DNA from: Candidatus Reconcilbacillus cellulovorans
GTDB taxonomy: Bacteria; Bacillota; Bacilli; Paenibacillales; Reconciliibacillaceae
NCBI GenBank assembly: GCA_002507565.1
Contig: MOXJ01000020.1
Span: forward strand, 1 to 64,000
Direction: 5' to 3'
Length of the DNA stretch: 64,000 bases
The number at the start of each line of letters is the position of its first letter. The stretch's first letter is position 1. Positions 26,546 through 35,268 of the stretch are shown here, in pieces. The notes beneath the pieces were generated by a model. The model made no database searches and was not told the DNA's origin. It saw nothing but the letters and a program-made list of their open reading frames with translations. Both the position numbers and the translations under genes were made by a program.

Positions 26546-27208
26546 ATGGAACGACGGCAGTTCGCGGTGATCGGACTGGGCCGGTTCGGCTCAAGCCTGG
26601 CGAGGGAACTTGTCCGCCTCGATTACGAAGTGCTTGGGATCGACAAATGCGAGGCGATCATCAACGACATGAAGGAAGAGCTGACGCACGCGGTCGTGGC
26701 GGATGCAACGGATGAAGACGCGCTGCGCGCGCTAGGCGTCCGCAACTTCGACTGCGCGGTCGTCGCGATCGGCGACGACATCCAGGCGAGCGTCATGGCG
26801 GCGATCCTGCTGAAAGATCTCGGCGTCCGCCAGGTCATCGCCAAGGCGATCACCGAGTTGCACGGCAAGGTGCTCGAGAGAATCGGCGTTGACCGCGTCG
26901 TGTTCCCCGAACGCGACATGGGCGTCCGTGTCGCGCATCAGCTCGCGTCGCCTAATTTGCTCGACTACATCGGCCTTTCAAGGGAGTATACGATCGCGGA
27001 ACTCGCCGTACCGAGGAGGTTGGCCGGCCGAACGATCCGGGAACTCGATCTGCGCAGGCGGTTCGGCTGCAGCGTCGTCGCGATCAACAAGCGCGGCGGC
27101 GTCGTCATTACGCCGTCTCCTGACGACGTGATCGAGGAAAAAGATGTCATGGTCGTCATCGGGAAAAATGAGCAGGTCGAGGCGTTCGAGCACGAAGTGT
27201 GCCGCTGA
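26546..27208 (+). CDS. ktrA: KtrA regulatory subunit of potassium uptake
   Basis: Cytoplasmic gating subunit of 220 residues with an N-terminal RCK_N/TrkA-N Rossmann domain (FAVIGLGRFGSSLARELVRLDYEVLGID, nucleotide motif GLGRFGS) and a C-terminal RCK_C domain (about residues 135-220). In Bacillus the RCK_N ring binds ADP/ATP and RCK_C binds c-di-AMP, so this operon may be controlled by the same messenger at RNA and protein level. The start has AAGGAG about 13 bases upstream. Confidence 0.93.
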   Translation: MERRQFAVIGLGRFGSSLARELVRLDYEVLGIDKCEAIINDMKEELTHAVVADATDEDALRALGVRNFDCAVVAIGDDIQASVMAAILLKDLGVRQVIAKAITELHGKVLERIGVDRVVFPERDMGVRVAHQLASPNLLDYIGLSREYTIAELAVPRRLAGRTIRELDLRRRFGCSVVAINKRGGVVITPSPDDVIEEKDVMVVIGKNEQVEAFEHEVCR

Positions 27209-27221
27209 TGTCGCCCTCTCG

Positions 27222-28145
27222 TCACAGCGCTTGGTCTGCGATGCGCGCCGCGAAAGCTTGTCGGACGCGGCCGATCCAGGCGAGCAAGTCGGGGTCGAGC
27301 GGCGCGCTTTTCAGATGGACGAGCGACGTCGTGCGCGTCGTCTGGCGGAGCTCGGGAATGTCCGCCGCCGCCAGGCCGTTGTCGTTCAGCACGACCTGGC
27401 GCAGATATGACTTCGGCAGCAGCGTCGCTAGGCCGCAACTCGGCACGATCCGGATGATCGCCTCGAACGAGTCGATCTCCATCCGGATGTCCGGCGTGAT
27501 GTCGTAACGGTCGAACAATTCGTCGACCAACACGCGGTACCACGTTCCCCGCGAAAAGAGCACGACGGGAAGACCGTTGAGCGCCTGAAGCGGTATGCCC
27601 GACGCCGCGGCCTGGGCCAGCAACGGATGACCGATAGGAAGCACGAAGGACAGATGGTCGTCGAACAGCGGCACGCATCGCAGATCGGGCGATTCGATGG
27701 CTGTCGCGACGAGACCGAGATCAACGCGTCTTTCTTTTACAAAGGCGATGATTTCGTGCGTTTTTCCCGTCAGCGCCTTGACTTCCGAGTGCGGGAAACT
27801 TTCCGTATACATACGTATCAAATCCGGCAAAGTCGACTGGAGCGTCGTCAGACTGGCGCCGATCGTCAGACTACGCCGTCGACCGCCGCGTAAATCGGCG
27901 AGTTGCTGTCGGAATTTTGCGTCCAGTCGGCGCATTTCCAGTGCATGTTCGTAACAGAGTCTGCCGGCGGGCGTCAGAACGAGCCGCTTGCCTCTTCGTT
28001 CGAACAGCCGGACGTCCAGTTCGTTTTCCAGTTTCGCCAGTCTTCGCGACAAAGCCGGCTGCGACAGATTGAGCGCCTGGGAGGCCCGGTTCAGACTCGT
28101 CTGTTCGACGGCGGCGATCAAGACATCCCAATCTTCGATCCGCAT
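27222..28145 (-). CDS. LysR family regulator divergent from sdhCAB
   Basis: LysR-type transcriptional regulator of 307 residues with an N-terminal winged helix (AAVEQTSLNRASQALNLSQP, then ALSRRLAKLENELDVRLFERRGKRLVLT) and a C-terminal periplasmic-binding-like effector domain. The start MRIEDWDVL has AAGGAG 8 bases upstream; an upstream in-frame ATG at 28322 runs across the sdhC start. It is transcribed away from sdhCAB with a 141-base shared spacer. LysR proteins commonly control their divergent neighbour, so control of succinate dehydrogenase is possible, but the effector is unknown. Confidence 0.9.
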   Translation of the reverse strand: MRIEDWDVLIAAVEQTSLNRASQALNLSQPALSRRLAKLENELDVRLFERRGKRLVLTPAGRLCYEHALEMRRLDAKFRQQLADLRGGRRRSLTIGASLTTLQSTLPDLIRMYTESFPHSEVKALTGKTHEIIAFVKERRVDLGLVATAIESPDLRCVPLFDDHLSFVLPIGHPLLAQAAASGIPLQALNGLPVVLFSRGTWYRVLVDELFDRYDITPDIRMEIDSFEAIIRIVPSCGLATLLPKSYLRQVVLNDNGLAAADIPELRQTTRTTSLVHLKSAPLDPDLLAWIGRVRQAFAARIADQAL

Positions 28146-28187
28146 CGGCCATCTCCTTCTTTCGCTTATGCGCTCTGTGCATGAGGA

Positions 28188-28239
28188 ACGATAAAAAAAC
28201 GGCACTTCCATTATAAGCGAAACCGCGTTACGATAAAAA
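28188..28239. promoter_or_regulatory. Divergent LysR/sdhC control region with two ACGATAAAAA repeats
   Basis: Identical 10-mers ACGATAAAAA occur at 28188-28197 and 28230-28239, 42 bases apart (four helical turns). Between them, TATAAT on the minus strand (28215-28210) could serve the LysR gene, and TTCCAT-17-TACGAT (28206-28234) could serve sdhC. The repeats are candidates for regulator binding. The promoter assignments are weak. Confidence 0.4.
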
Positions 28240-28286
28240 GGGTTCATGATTTTGTCACAAACGGTCGGACGGGAGGCACGGTCTCG

Positions 28287-28925
28287 ATGGCGGTTAACTC
28301 CTATTATTCGCGCAAGCTGCATTCACTGCTCGGCGTCGTTCCGCTCGGTTTTTTTCTGATCGAACATTTTTTGACGAATTACGAAGCGTATCGCGGCGGG
28401 CACGCAAAGTATCTGGAAAGAATTGAATGGTTAAATAATCTTCCTTTTCTTATCCTTTTGGAACTATTCGGCATCTGGTTGCCGCTGCTTTATCATGGTG
28501 TTTACGGTCTTTATATGGCGTACCAATCCAGAAATAATTTTCCAAGGTACGGCTATTTCCGGAACCTGATGTTTACGCTGCAACGCATCACCGGCGTCGT
28601 CACGTTCGTGTTCGTGACTTGGCATATGTACGAGACGCGCGTTCAGGTCGCGCTGGGAAACGTCGCGTATGACGAACTCGGCCGATTGATGGTCGACATT
28701 TTGACGAATTCGTGGGCGTTCGCGGCTTACGTCGTCGGTGTCGTTTGCGCATCGTTCCATTTTTGCAACGGCATGTGGTCGTTTCTCGTCAGCTGGGGCA
28801 TCACCGTCGGACCGCGGGCACAGCGGGTGTCGACCTACGTCTGGATGGTCGCGTTCGTATTCGTCGCGACGGTCGGGGTGCTCGCGCTGACGGCATTCCG
28901 CGATCCGAACTTTTTGAATAGCTGA
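28287..28925 (+). CDS. sdhC: Succinate dehydrogenase cytochrome b558 subunit
   Basis: Membrane anchor of complex II, 212 residues, carrying di-heme cytochrome b and the menaquinone site. Five membrane segments are apparent. Candidate heme-ligand histidines lie in KLHSLLGVVPLGFFLIEHF, PLLYHGVYGLY, FVTWHMYETR and ASFHFCNGMWSF. Single-polypeptide anchors of this kind mark the Bacillus-type (group B) enzyme. First gene of sdhCAB. Confidence 0.95.
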   Translation: MAVNSYYSRKLHSLLGVVPLGFFLIEHFLTNYEAYRGGHAKYLERIEWLNNLPFLILLELFGIWLPLLYHGVYGLYMAYQSRNNFPRYGYFRNLMFTLQRITGVVTFVFVTWHMYETRVQVALGNVAYDELGRLMVDILTNSWAFAAYVVGVVCASFHFCNGMWSFLVSWGITVGPRAQRVSTYVWMVAFVFVATVGVLALTAFRDPNFLNS

Positions 28926-28944
28926 GAGGGAGCGGGTCTTCACG

Positions 28945-30705
28945 ATGGCGAAGATGAACATCATTGTGGTCGGCGGCGGTTTGGCCGGTTTGATGGCGAC
29001 GATCAAGGCGGCGGAAGCGGGCGCGCATGTCAGCCTGTTTTCGGTCGTGCCTGTGAAGCGTTCCCACTCGGTATGCGCGCAGGGCGGCATCAACGGCGCC
29101 GTCAACACGAAAGGTGAAGGAGATTCTCCGTGGGAACATTTCGATGATACGATCTACGGCGGCGACTTTCTGGCCAACCAGCCGCCGGTCAAGGCGATGT
29201 GCGAGGCGGCGCCCGGCATCATCCATCTGATGGACCGCATGGGCGTCATGTTCAACCGGACGCCTGAAGGGTTGCTCGATTTCCGCCGGTTCGGCGGCAC
29301 GAAATACCACCGCACCGCTTACGCGGGGGCGACGACTGGCCAGCAGCTGCTTTATGCCTTGGACGAGCAGGTCCGCCGTTGGGAAGTCGCGGGGCTCGTG
29401 CAGAAGTACGAACATTGGGAGTTCGTGTCGGCGGTGCTCGACGACGCGCGGGTTTGCCGCGGCATCATCGCGCAGGACATGCGCAGCATGGAGATCCGCG
29501 CGTTTCCCGCGGATGCGGTCATCTTGGCGACGGGCGGGCCCGGACTTATTTTCGGCAAGACGACGAACTCGGTCATCAACACCGGTTCGGCCGCCAGCGC
29601 GGTGTACCAGCAGGGTGCCATTTACGCCAACGGGGAATTCATTCAGGTGCACCCGACGGCGATTCCCGGCGACGACAAGCTGCGGCTCATGTCGGAGTCG
29701 GCGCGCGGTGAGGGCGGTCGCATCTGGGTGTACAAGGACGGTAAGCCGTGGTATTTTCTTGAGGAAAAATATCCCGCGTACGGCAACCTTGTGCCGCGCG
29801 ACATCGCGACGCGGGAAATTTTCCACGTCTGCGTCGACTTAAAACTCGGCATCAACGGCGAGAACATGGTGTATCTCGACCTGTCGCACATCGATCCGAA
29901 GGTGCTGGAAGTCAAGCTCGGCGGAATTCTGGAAATTTATGAGAAATTTGTAGGAGAAGATCCGCGCAAGGTGCCGATGAAGGTGTTCCCCGCCGTTCAC
30001 TATTCGATGGGCGGGCTTTGGATCGACTACGGTCATATGACGAACATTCCCGGCCTGTTCGCCGCCGGCGAGTGCGACTACCAGTACCACGGCGCGAACC
30101 GGCTCGGCGCCAATTCGCTGCTTTCCTCGATTTTCGGCGGCATGGTTGCCGGGCCGAAGGCGATCGAGTATATCAAGGGGCTCGACAAACATGCGGACGA
30201 CATTCCGTCGTCGGTGTTCGAGCGCGAGCGGAAGCTGCGCGAGGACCAATTCGAGGCGATCCTGAAAATGGACGGCTACGAGAACGCCTATCAGCTGCAT
30301 AAAGAGCTCGGCGAATGGATGACCAACAACATGACGGTCGTCCGCTACAACAAGCGTTTGGAAGAGACGATCTATAAGATCAAGGAACTGAAAGAACGCT
30401 ACAAACGCATCAACATCAACGACACGACGCGCTGGAACAACCAAGGCGCTTTGTTCACGCGTCAGCTTTGGAACATGCTTGAGCTGGCGGAGGCGATGAC
30501 GAAGGGGGCGCTTCTTCGCAACGAAAGCCGTGGCGCCCATTACAAGCCGGAGTTTCCGGAGCGCGACGACAAGAATTTCCTGAAGACGACGTTGGCGAAA
30601 TGGACGCCGGACGGACCGGAGATTTCCTATGAAGACGTCGACATCTCGCTGATTCCGCCGCGCAAGCGCGACTATACGACCGACAAGAAGAAAGGAGGGG
30701 CGTGA
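28945..30705 (+). CDS. sdhA: Succinate dehydrogenase flavoprotein subunit
   Basis: FAD-bearing catalytic subunit that oxidises succinate to fumarate, 586 residues. The FAD dinucleotide motif is VVGGGLAGLMATIKAAEAG, the flavinylation-site histidine lies in KRSHSVCAQGGING, and active-site segments include FIQVHPTAIPG, HYSMGGLWIDY and GECDYQYHGANRLGANSLL. The length fits the Bacillus type. It sits between sdhC and sdhB with 19- and 3-base gaps. Confidence 0.97.
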   Translation: MAKMNIIVVGGGLAGLMATIKAAEAGAHVSLFSVVPVKRSHSVCAQGGINGAVNTKGEGDSPWEHFDDTIYGGDFLANQPPVKAMCEAAPGIIHLMDRMGVMFNRTPEGLLDFRRFGGTKYHRTAYAGATTGQQLLYALDEQVRRWEVAGLVQKYEHWEFVSAVLDDARVCRGIIAQDMRSMEIRAFPADAVILATGGPGLIFGKTTNSVINTGSAASAVYQQGAIYANGEFIQVHPTAIPGDDKLRLMSESARGEGGRIWVYKDGKPWYFLEEKYPAYGNLVPRDIATREIFHVCVDLKLGINGENMVYLDLSHIDPKVLEVKLGGILEIYEKFVGEDPRKVPMKVFPAVHYSMGGLWIDYGHMTNIPGLFAAGECDYQYHGANRLGANSLLSSIFGGMVAGPKAIEYIKGLDKHADDIPSSVFERERKLREDQFEAILKMDGYENAYQLHKELGEWMTNNMTVVRYNKRLEETIYKIKELKERYKRININDTTRWNNQGALFTRQLWNMLELAEAMTKGALLRNESRGAHYKPEFPERDDKNFLKTTLAKWTPDGPEISYEDVDISLIPPRKRDYTTDKKKGGA

Positions 30706-30708
30706 TCC

Positions 30709-31467
30709 ATGGCCGATGCGAGCAAAAAAACGATCCGGCTCGTCGTCACCCGGCAGGATACGCCCGATTCCAAACCGTACAAGGAAGAGTTCGAAATCCC
30801 GTACCGGCCGAACATGAACGTAATCAGCGCGTTGATGGAGATCCAGCGCAATCCCGTCAATGCGCGGGGCGAGAAGACGAAGCCGGTCGTCTGGGAATCG
30901 AGTTGTCTGGAAGAAGTGTGCGGCGCCTGTTCGATGGTCATTAACGGCAAGCCGCGCCAGGCGTGTACGGCGCTCGTCGACAAGTTGGAGCAGCCGATCC
31001 GGCTAGAACCGATGCGGACGTTTCCCGTCGTGCGCGACCTGATCGTCGACCGCCGGCGCATGTTCGACGCGCTCAAGCGCGTCAAGGCATGGATTCCGAT
31101 CGACGGAACGTACGACCTCGGCCCGGGGCCGCGCATGCCGGAAGCGACGCGCCGCTGGGCGTACGAACTGTCGAAATGCATGACGTGCGGCGTCTGTCTG
31201 GAAGCCTGCCCGAACGTCAACGACCGGTCGAACTTCATCGGCCCGGCCGCGATTTCGCAGGTGCGCCTGTTCAACGCCCATCCGACCGGCGCGATGAACG
31301 CGCACGAACGGCTGGAGGCGCTCATGCAGGACGGCGGCATCGAAGGCTGCGGCAATTCGCAAAACTGCGTGCGGTCGTGCCCGAAAGGCATTCCGCTGAC
31401 GACGTCGATCGCCGCGATGAACTGGGAAACGACGAAATATATGATTAAAAAAATGCTTTATTCCTAA
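30709..31467 (+). CDS. sdhB: Succinate dehydrogenase iron-sulfur subunit
   Basis: Electron-transfer subunit of 252 residues with three iron-sulfur clusters. The plant-type 2Fe-2S site is in SSCLEEVCGACSMVINGKPRQAC; the bacterial ferredoxin-type sites are CMTCGVCLEACPN and [24 protein letters not shown] lies 11 bases upstream. It completes sdhCAB and is followed by a strong terminator. Confidence 0.96.
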   Translation: MADASKKTIRLVVTRQDTPDSKPYKEEFEIPYRPNMNVISALMEIQRNPVNARGEKTKPVVWESSCLEEVCGACSMVINGKPRQACTALVDKLEQPIRLEPMRTFPVVRDLIVDRRRMFDALKRVKAWIPIDGTYDLGPGPRMPEATRRWAYELSKCMTCGVCLEACPNVNDRSNFIGPAAISQVRLFNAHPTGAMNAHERLEALMQDGGIEGCGNSQNCVRSCPKGIPLTTSIAAMNWETTKYMIKKMLYS

Positions 31468-31477
31468 AAGCTGTTTA

Positions 31478-31523
31478 ACCGCCGGGGCGGATGTCGATCG
31501 CGTCCGTCGCCGGCGGTTTTTTT
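31478..31523 (+). terminator. Terminator of sdhCAB
   Basis: ACCGCCGG and CCGGCGGT form the base of a longer imperfect stem, followed by a run of seven T. It starts 10 bases after the sdhB stop. Confidence 0.9.
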
Positions 31524-31556
31524 GGGCGGTTTTATTGTCACCGGAGGGCAGATGGA

Positions 31557-32759
31557 ATGCGATTTTTGAAAACGATTTCGAGAACAGTTACCCTCGTCTT
31601 GGCGCTGACGAGTTGCGTGCCGCAGGGCGGCGGATCTGAAAGCTTACGCGCTTCCGCCGACCCGGCGGGCAGGCCGATCGTTATCGGCGGTACGGCAGTT
31701 CCTTCGCCGACCGCCGTGGAGCGCTCCGCGATGAAGGTGACGGTCGCCGCAGTCGGCGACGTGCTCGTTCACGGGGCGGTCTACCGGGACGCTCTTCGGT
31801 ACGGAGGCGGCGTTCGGTACGATTTCGATCCGATGTTTGCCGCCGTCGCTCCGATGCTCCGGTCCGCAGACGTTGCGTTCGCCAACCAGGAGAGCGTGAT
31901 CGGTGGGCAGTCGATCGGGTTGTCCGATTATCCGCGGTTCAACAGCCCGTTTGAGCTCGGCGACGCTTTGCGGCGGGCGGGCGTCGACGTCGTTTCGATG
32001 GCGAACAATCACGCGCTCGACCGCGGCGTGGAAGCCCTTCGAACCGCATGGAATTATTGGCGGGGACTCGGCATTTGTCCGGCAGGCGTCGCGTTCGACG
32101 ATGCGGGCGACGGAAGCTGCTTGCTGGAGATCGGCGGCATGCGGATCGCGCTTTTGGCGTATACGTACGGAACGAACGGCATTCCGCAGCCCGCGGATCA
32201 ACCCGACCTTGTCAGGCAGATCGACGTCGGCCGCATTCGGGCTGATGTCGCCGCGGCGGAAAAACGCGCGGACGCGGTCGTCGTCAGTTTTCATTTCGGC
32301 GATGAGTACCAGACGTTTCCAAACGAGCAGCAAAAAGCAGTCGTCCGGGAAGCCGTCGCTGCAGGCGCCGACGCCGTCATCGGCCATCACCCGCACGTCC
32401 TTCAGCCGATCGAACGTTTGACCGGTCGAGAAGGGGAAAGTGCAGTCGTCGCCTACTCGCTCGGCAACTTTTTGGCGGCGCAGGAACGGAACATGCCGGA
32501 ACGGCGCACCGGCGGCGTGTTGTTGTTCGATCTCGTGCGGTCGCCTTCGGGAAAAGTGCGCGCGGAAAACGTCGGGTTTTTGCTGACGTACATTCTACAC
32601 GACAATTGGCGACAATTCCGGATTGTACCGCTCGCCGACGCGCTCGGCGACGCCTCGCTGCGCGACGGCCGCGCCTATGCGGAACGCGTTCGCCGGCATG
32701 TGTCGCAGTGGTTTCCGGAGTTGCGCGTGTTCGACCGCATTCCCGAAAAGCAACCTTGA
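31557..32759 (+). CDS. CapA-family lipoprotein (poly-gamma-glutamate synthesis type)
   Basis: Predicted membrane-anchored protein of 400 residues with a lipoprotein signal ending LALTSC (lipobox L-T-S-C). The CapA/PGA_cap metallophosphoesterase-like fold is seen in VAAVGDVLVHGAVYRDAL, SMANNHALDRG, VVVSFHFGDEYQ and IGHHPHVLQPIE. Such proteins are linked to poly-gamma-glutamate or other cell-surface polymers, but no capB/capC genes are nearby, so the role is open. The ATG at 31557 has GGAGGG 8 bases upstream. Convergent with the cation transporter gene, 14 bases apart. Confidence 0.85.
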   Translation: MRFLKTISRTVTLVLALTSCVPQGGGSESLRASADPAGRPIVIGGTAVPSPTAVERSAMKVTVAAVGDVLVHGAVYRDALRYGGGVRYDFDPMFAAVAPMLRSADVAFANQESVIGGQSIGLSDYPRFNSPFELGDALRRAGVDVVSMANNHALDRGVEALRTAWNYWRGLGICPAGVAFDDAGDGSCLLEIGGMRIALLAYTYGTNGIPQPADQPDLVRQIDVGRIRADVAAAEKRADAVVVSFHFGDEYQTFPNEQQKAVVREAVAAGADAVIGHHPHVLQPIERLTGREGESAVVAYSLGNFLAAQERNMPERRTGGVLLFDLVRSPSGKVRAENVGFLLTYILHDNWRQFRIVPLADALGDASLRDGRAYAERVRRHVSQWFPELRVFDRIPEKQP

Positions 32760-32773
32760 TCTGCCTTTTGCGT

Positions 32774-33754
32774 TCATGTGGCGACGACGGGATTTCGAGC
32801 ATCGCATTGCGCCTCTTGGGCTTTTTCCCGCTTTCGGCGCATGAACTCCCGCCCGAATTCGCCGTGCGGCAAAATGTCGGCGTGTTCCATCTGAATCGTC
32901 GAATGCGTGATGCCGTATTTGTTTTTCAGCGTTTCGTTGATCGCCAGAATGATGCAGAACGGCTGGATGTTCGGGTCGACGAAAATGTGCGCCGTCAACG
33001 AGTAATGATCGGTCGAAATCGCCCATAGGTGCATTTCGTGAACGTTTTCGACCCCCTCGACCTCGAGAAGAGAGGCGCGTATTTCGTCCAGGTCGAATTT
33101 TTCCGGAACGGATTCCATCAAAATTAAATAAGATTCGCGGACGATTTTGGCGCCCCCGGTGAAAATGATGCCTCCGATGACGAGGCTGACCAGCGGGTCG
33201 AACCAGACGAAACCGGTCCACCAGATGACGACCGCCGAGGTAATGACGCCGATTGAGCTGAGCAAATCGCCGAAAAAATGCCAAAGTGCGCTTTTGACGT
33301 TCAGATTTTCTTCCCGCCGGATACTCCGGCTGAGCACGATCGTCAGCGCGAGATTGACGGCGAATCCGATGCAGGCGATGGCGAGCATCAGTCCGAGATC
33401 GATCGGTTCGGGCCGGATGAAACGCCGTATGCCTTCGATGAAGATGCCTGCCGCGATCAGGCAAAGCGCCATACCGTTCAGGAACGAAGCGATGATTTCA
33501 AAGCGGAGATACCCGAACGTGAAACGGGCATTCGGCGGCCGCGATGCGAGGTAAATCGCCGTCATGCTGAGCGCGAGCGCGATAACGTCGGACACCATAT
33601 GCGCAGAATCGCTGAGCAAGGCAAGCGAGTTGGACACGAGTCCGCCGACGATTTCGACGACGGTGAACGTCAGCGTCAGCACAAGCGTGAACCAGAGCGA
33701 TTTCTTGGAAGTCTTCTGTTCTTTCATATGGCGCAAATGGTGAAAATCGTACAT
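32774..33754 (-). CDS. Cation diffusion facilitator (CzcD/ZitB type)
   Basis: Divalent metal/proton antiporter of 326 residues with six membrane helices and a C-terminal cytoplasmic domain. Metal-site motifs are SDSAHMVSDV (helix 2, H-x3-D) and HFFGDLLSS (helix 5, H-x3-D), typical of zinc exporters. The start MYDFHHLRHM, which has three histidines among its first ten residues, is preceded by GGGAGGAAG; a longer frame to 33841 is less likely. Metal choice cannot be fixed by eye, but the HD-HD pattern favours Zn2+. Confidence 0.92.
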   Translation of the reverse strand: MYDFHHLRHMKEQKTSKKSLWFTLVLTLTFTVVEIVGGLVSNSLALLSDSAHMVSDVIALALSMTAIYLASRPPNARFTFGYLRFEIIASFLNGMALCLIAAGIFIEGIRRFIRPEPIDLGLMLAIACIGFAVNLALTIVLSRSIRREENLNVKSALWHFFGDLLSSIGVITSAVVIWWTGFVWFDPLVSLVIGGIIFTGGAKIVRESYLILMESVPEKFDLDEIRASLLEVEGVENVHEMHLWAISTDHYSLTAHIFVDPNIQPFCIILAINETLKNKYGITHSTIQMEHADILPHGEFGREFMRRKREKAQEAQCDARNPVVAT

Positions 33755-33850
33755 GTTCGGCTTCCTCCCGGCCGTCGCATGCGGATGCACGCGGCGTAAG
33801 CGTATATTTGGATTATATCGCCGTTTTTCGGCCGGTGCCAAGGGGCGCTG

Positions 33851-33859
33851 TGGTATAAT
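33851..33859 (+). promoter_or_regulatory. Extended -10 promoter of the adenosyltransferase gene
   Basis: TGGTATAAT is a perfect extended -10. An in-frame ATG at 33858 overlaps it, so it cannot be the translation start of a transcript from this promoter. This supports the downstream TTG at 33900. Confidence 0.6.
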
Positions 33860-33899
33860 GACGGACGGGGAGAGGGCGGCCGTAAGGAGGGGGATCCGT

Positions 33900-34484
33900 T
33901 TGCGGATTTATACGCGGAGGGGCGACGACGGATACACATATGTCATCGGCGCGCGAATCGGCAAGGAAGATCCGCGGATCGAGGCGCTCGGAGCGATCGA
34001 CGAGCTGAACGCGTGGATCGGTATCGCCATCGCTGCAGCTGCGGAGCATCCCCGGCTCCGCGACGTCGCAGAGCATCTCGCCGGCATTCAGCACGAATTG
34101 TTCGAATTGGGCGCCGTCTTGGCGACGGTTGAAGACAAAACCGACGACCGGCATGACCGGCATAATATGCCGCCAGGCGGGGCGGAGCGTCTGGAACGGA
34201 TGATCGATGCGTACGATTCGGAACTTTCGCCGCTGTCGCGGTTTATTTTGCCCGGCGGAACGGTTCCCGCCTGTTGGCTGCACGTATGCCGCACGGTGTG
34301 CCGCCGGGCGGAAAGGCGCATCGTCGCACTGGCGAAAACGGCGACGGTTCCGCAAGAAATTATGCGCTACCTCAACCGGTTGTCCGATCTTTTGTTTGTC
34401 ATGGCTAGAATTTCTAATTCACGGTTGGGCGTGCGGGACATCGAACATGGCGGCCAAAAAGGCGAACGGGACGACTCCAGTTGA
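33900..34484 (+). CDS. pduO: ATP:cob(I)alamin adenosyltransferase, PduO type
   Basis: Makes adenosylcobalamin from cob(I)alamin and ATP, 194 residues. The N-terminal nucleotide motif YTRRGDDGYTYVIG is the family signature (TRxGDxGxT), followed by DELNAWIG and RRAERRIVALA with RYLNRLSDLLFVMAR. The TTG start is chosen because AAGGAGGGGG lies 6 bases upstream and the product then begins RIYTRRGDDG as expected; ATGs further upstream overlap the promoter. Its stop codon lies inside the terminator hairpin. No B12-dependent enzyme is in the window. Confidence 0.9.
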   Translation: MRIYTRRGDDGYTYVIGARIGKEDPRIEALGAIDELNAWIGIAIAAAAEHPRLRDVAEHLAGIQHELFELGAVLATVEDKTDDRHDRHNMPPGGAERLERMIDAYDSELSPLSRFILPGGTVPACWLHVCRTVCRRAERRIVALAKTATVPQEIMRYLNRLSDLLFVMARISNSRLGVRDIEHGGQKGERDDSS

Positions 34485-34493
34485 GTCGTCCCG
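34467..34493. terminator. Possibly bidirectional terminator
   Basis: CGGGACGACTC and GAGTCGTCCCG form an 11-base-pair stem with a 5-base loop, overlapping the adenosyltransferase stop codon. The plus side has only CATGTTTCG, while the minus side has TTCGCCTTTTT, so it may serve the convergent DoxX gene better. Confidence 0.65.
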
Positions 34494-34531
34494 CATGTTT
34501 CGTAGGTTTTGATTCAATGAGCGCGTCCGGG

Positions 34532-34939
34532 TCAGCGCCAAAGCGCGTCGAGCGAATAGTCACCCGCGCCCGTCAACGCGACGCCGAGCGCGACGACGAT
34601 CAATACGAACGGGTACTCGATGCCGTTGGACGATACCCAGTAGCCGTGTTTGGCGTGTACTTTCGCGATGGCGACGAGCATCACGACGATGATCAAAGCC
34701 GCACCGACTTCCGTCAGCAGACCGGCCGCAAACAACAATCCGCCGATCAACTCCGCGAGCCCGGCGAGTATGGCCATCGTTACGCCGGGCCGGATGCCGA
34801 TCGACTCCAGCCACCCGCCCGTGCCTTTCGGGCCGTAGCCGCCGAACCAGCCGAACAGTTTCTGCGCTCCGTGACCGGCGAACGTCAGACCGACGACAAG
34901 CCGAATCAGCAGCAATCCGGTACTCGCAAGCGCGCTCAT
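34532..34939 (-). CDS. DoxX family membrane protein
   Basis: Four-helix membrane protein of 135 residues (MSALASTGLLLIRLVVGLTF start, then GHGAQKLFGWFGGYGPKGTG and ILAGLAELIGGLLFAAGLL). The HGxxKLFGWFGG motif is typical of the DoxX/DoxD-like family linked to thiosulfate or quinone redox and oxidative stress; the exact role is unknown. AAGGAG lies 10 bases upstream of the ATG. Transcribed alone and convergent with the adenosyltransferase gene. Confidence 0.85.
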   Translation of the reverse strand: MSALASTGLLLIRLVVGLTFAGHGAQKLFGWFGGYGPKGTGGWLESIGIRPGVTMAILAGLAELIGGLLFAAGLLTEVGAALIIVVMLVAIAKVHAKHGYWVSSNGIEYPFVLIVVALGVALTGAGDYSLDALWR

Positions 34940-35181
34940 CCGCTTCAGCTCCTTCTTGCGACAGAATGATTCCGCCAACATCTTAAAGCACATCTCTTAC
35001 GATTGTCAAGTAACTTTCAAAAAAGAACCTCTACGTTTATTTCACTTCTGTCATCGCAAAATTTTTGCGAGCCCGCGTCGCGGTTTGTCATCAAACTGTA
35101 ATCTTTGCGTCATGTTCGCATAACGTTGGCCGACTACAATAATCGACAAGACCCCCTTTTTCAATATAGATCCGTGAGCGG

Positions 35182-35211
35182 CCCGTCGGGTGTTCGACGG
35201 GTCATTTTTTT
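35182..35211 (+). terminator. Rho-independent terminator without an obvious gene before it
   Basis: CCCGTCG and CGACGGG form a 7-base-pair stem with a 6-base loop, followed by TCA and seven T. The region 34940-35181 has no plus-strand gene that I can support, so the terminator may end a short RNA or block upstream transcription from entering the glycosylation unit. Confidence 0.7.
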
Positions 35212-35224
35212 GCAACAAAAGCGA

Positions 35225-35233
35225 TGATATAAT
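35225..35233 (+). promoter_or_regulatory. Extended -10 promoter of the glycosylation unit
   Basis: TGATATAAT is a perfect extended -10, 36 bases upstream of the large glycosyltransferase start. The nearest -35-like TTGCAA is too close (12 bases), so none is assigned. Confidence 0.6.
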
Positions 35234-35268
35234 CAAATCAGTTCGTGTAAAGCGGAGGCAGGAAACCG

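Noticed and set aside
33858-33899. ATG at 33858 as start of the adenosyltransferase
   Set aside because: It overlaps the -10 element of the promoter and has no ribosome site; the TTG at 33900 has a near-perfect one.
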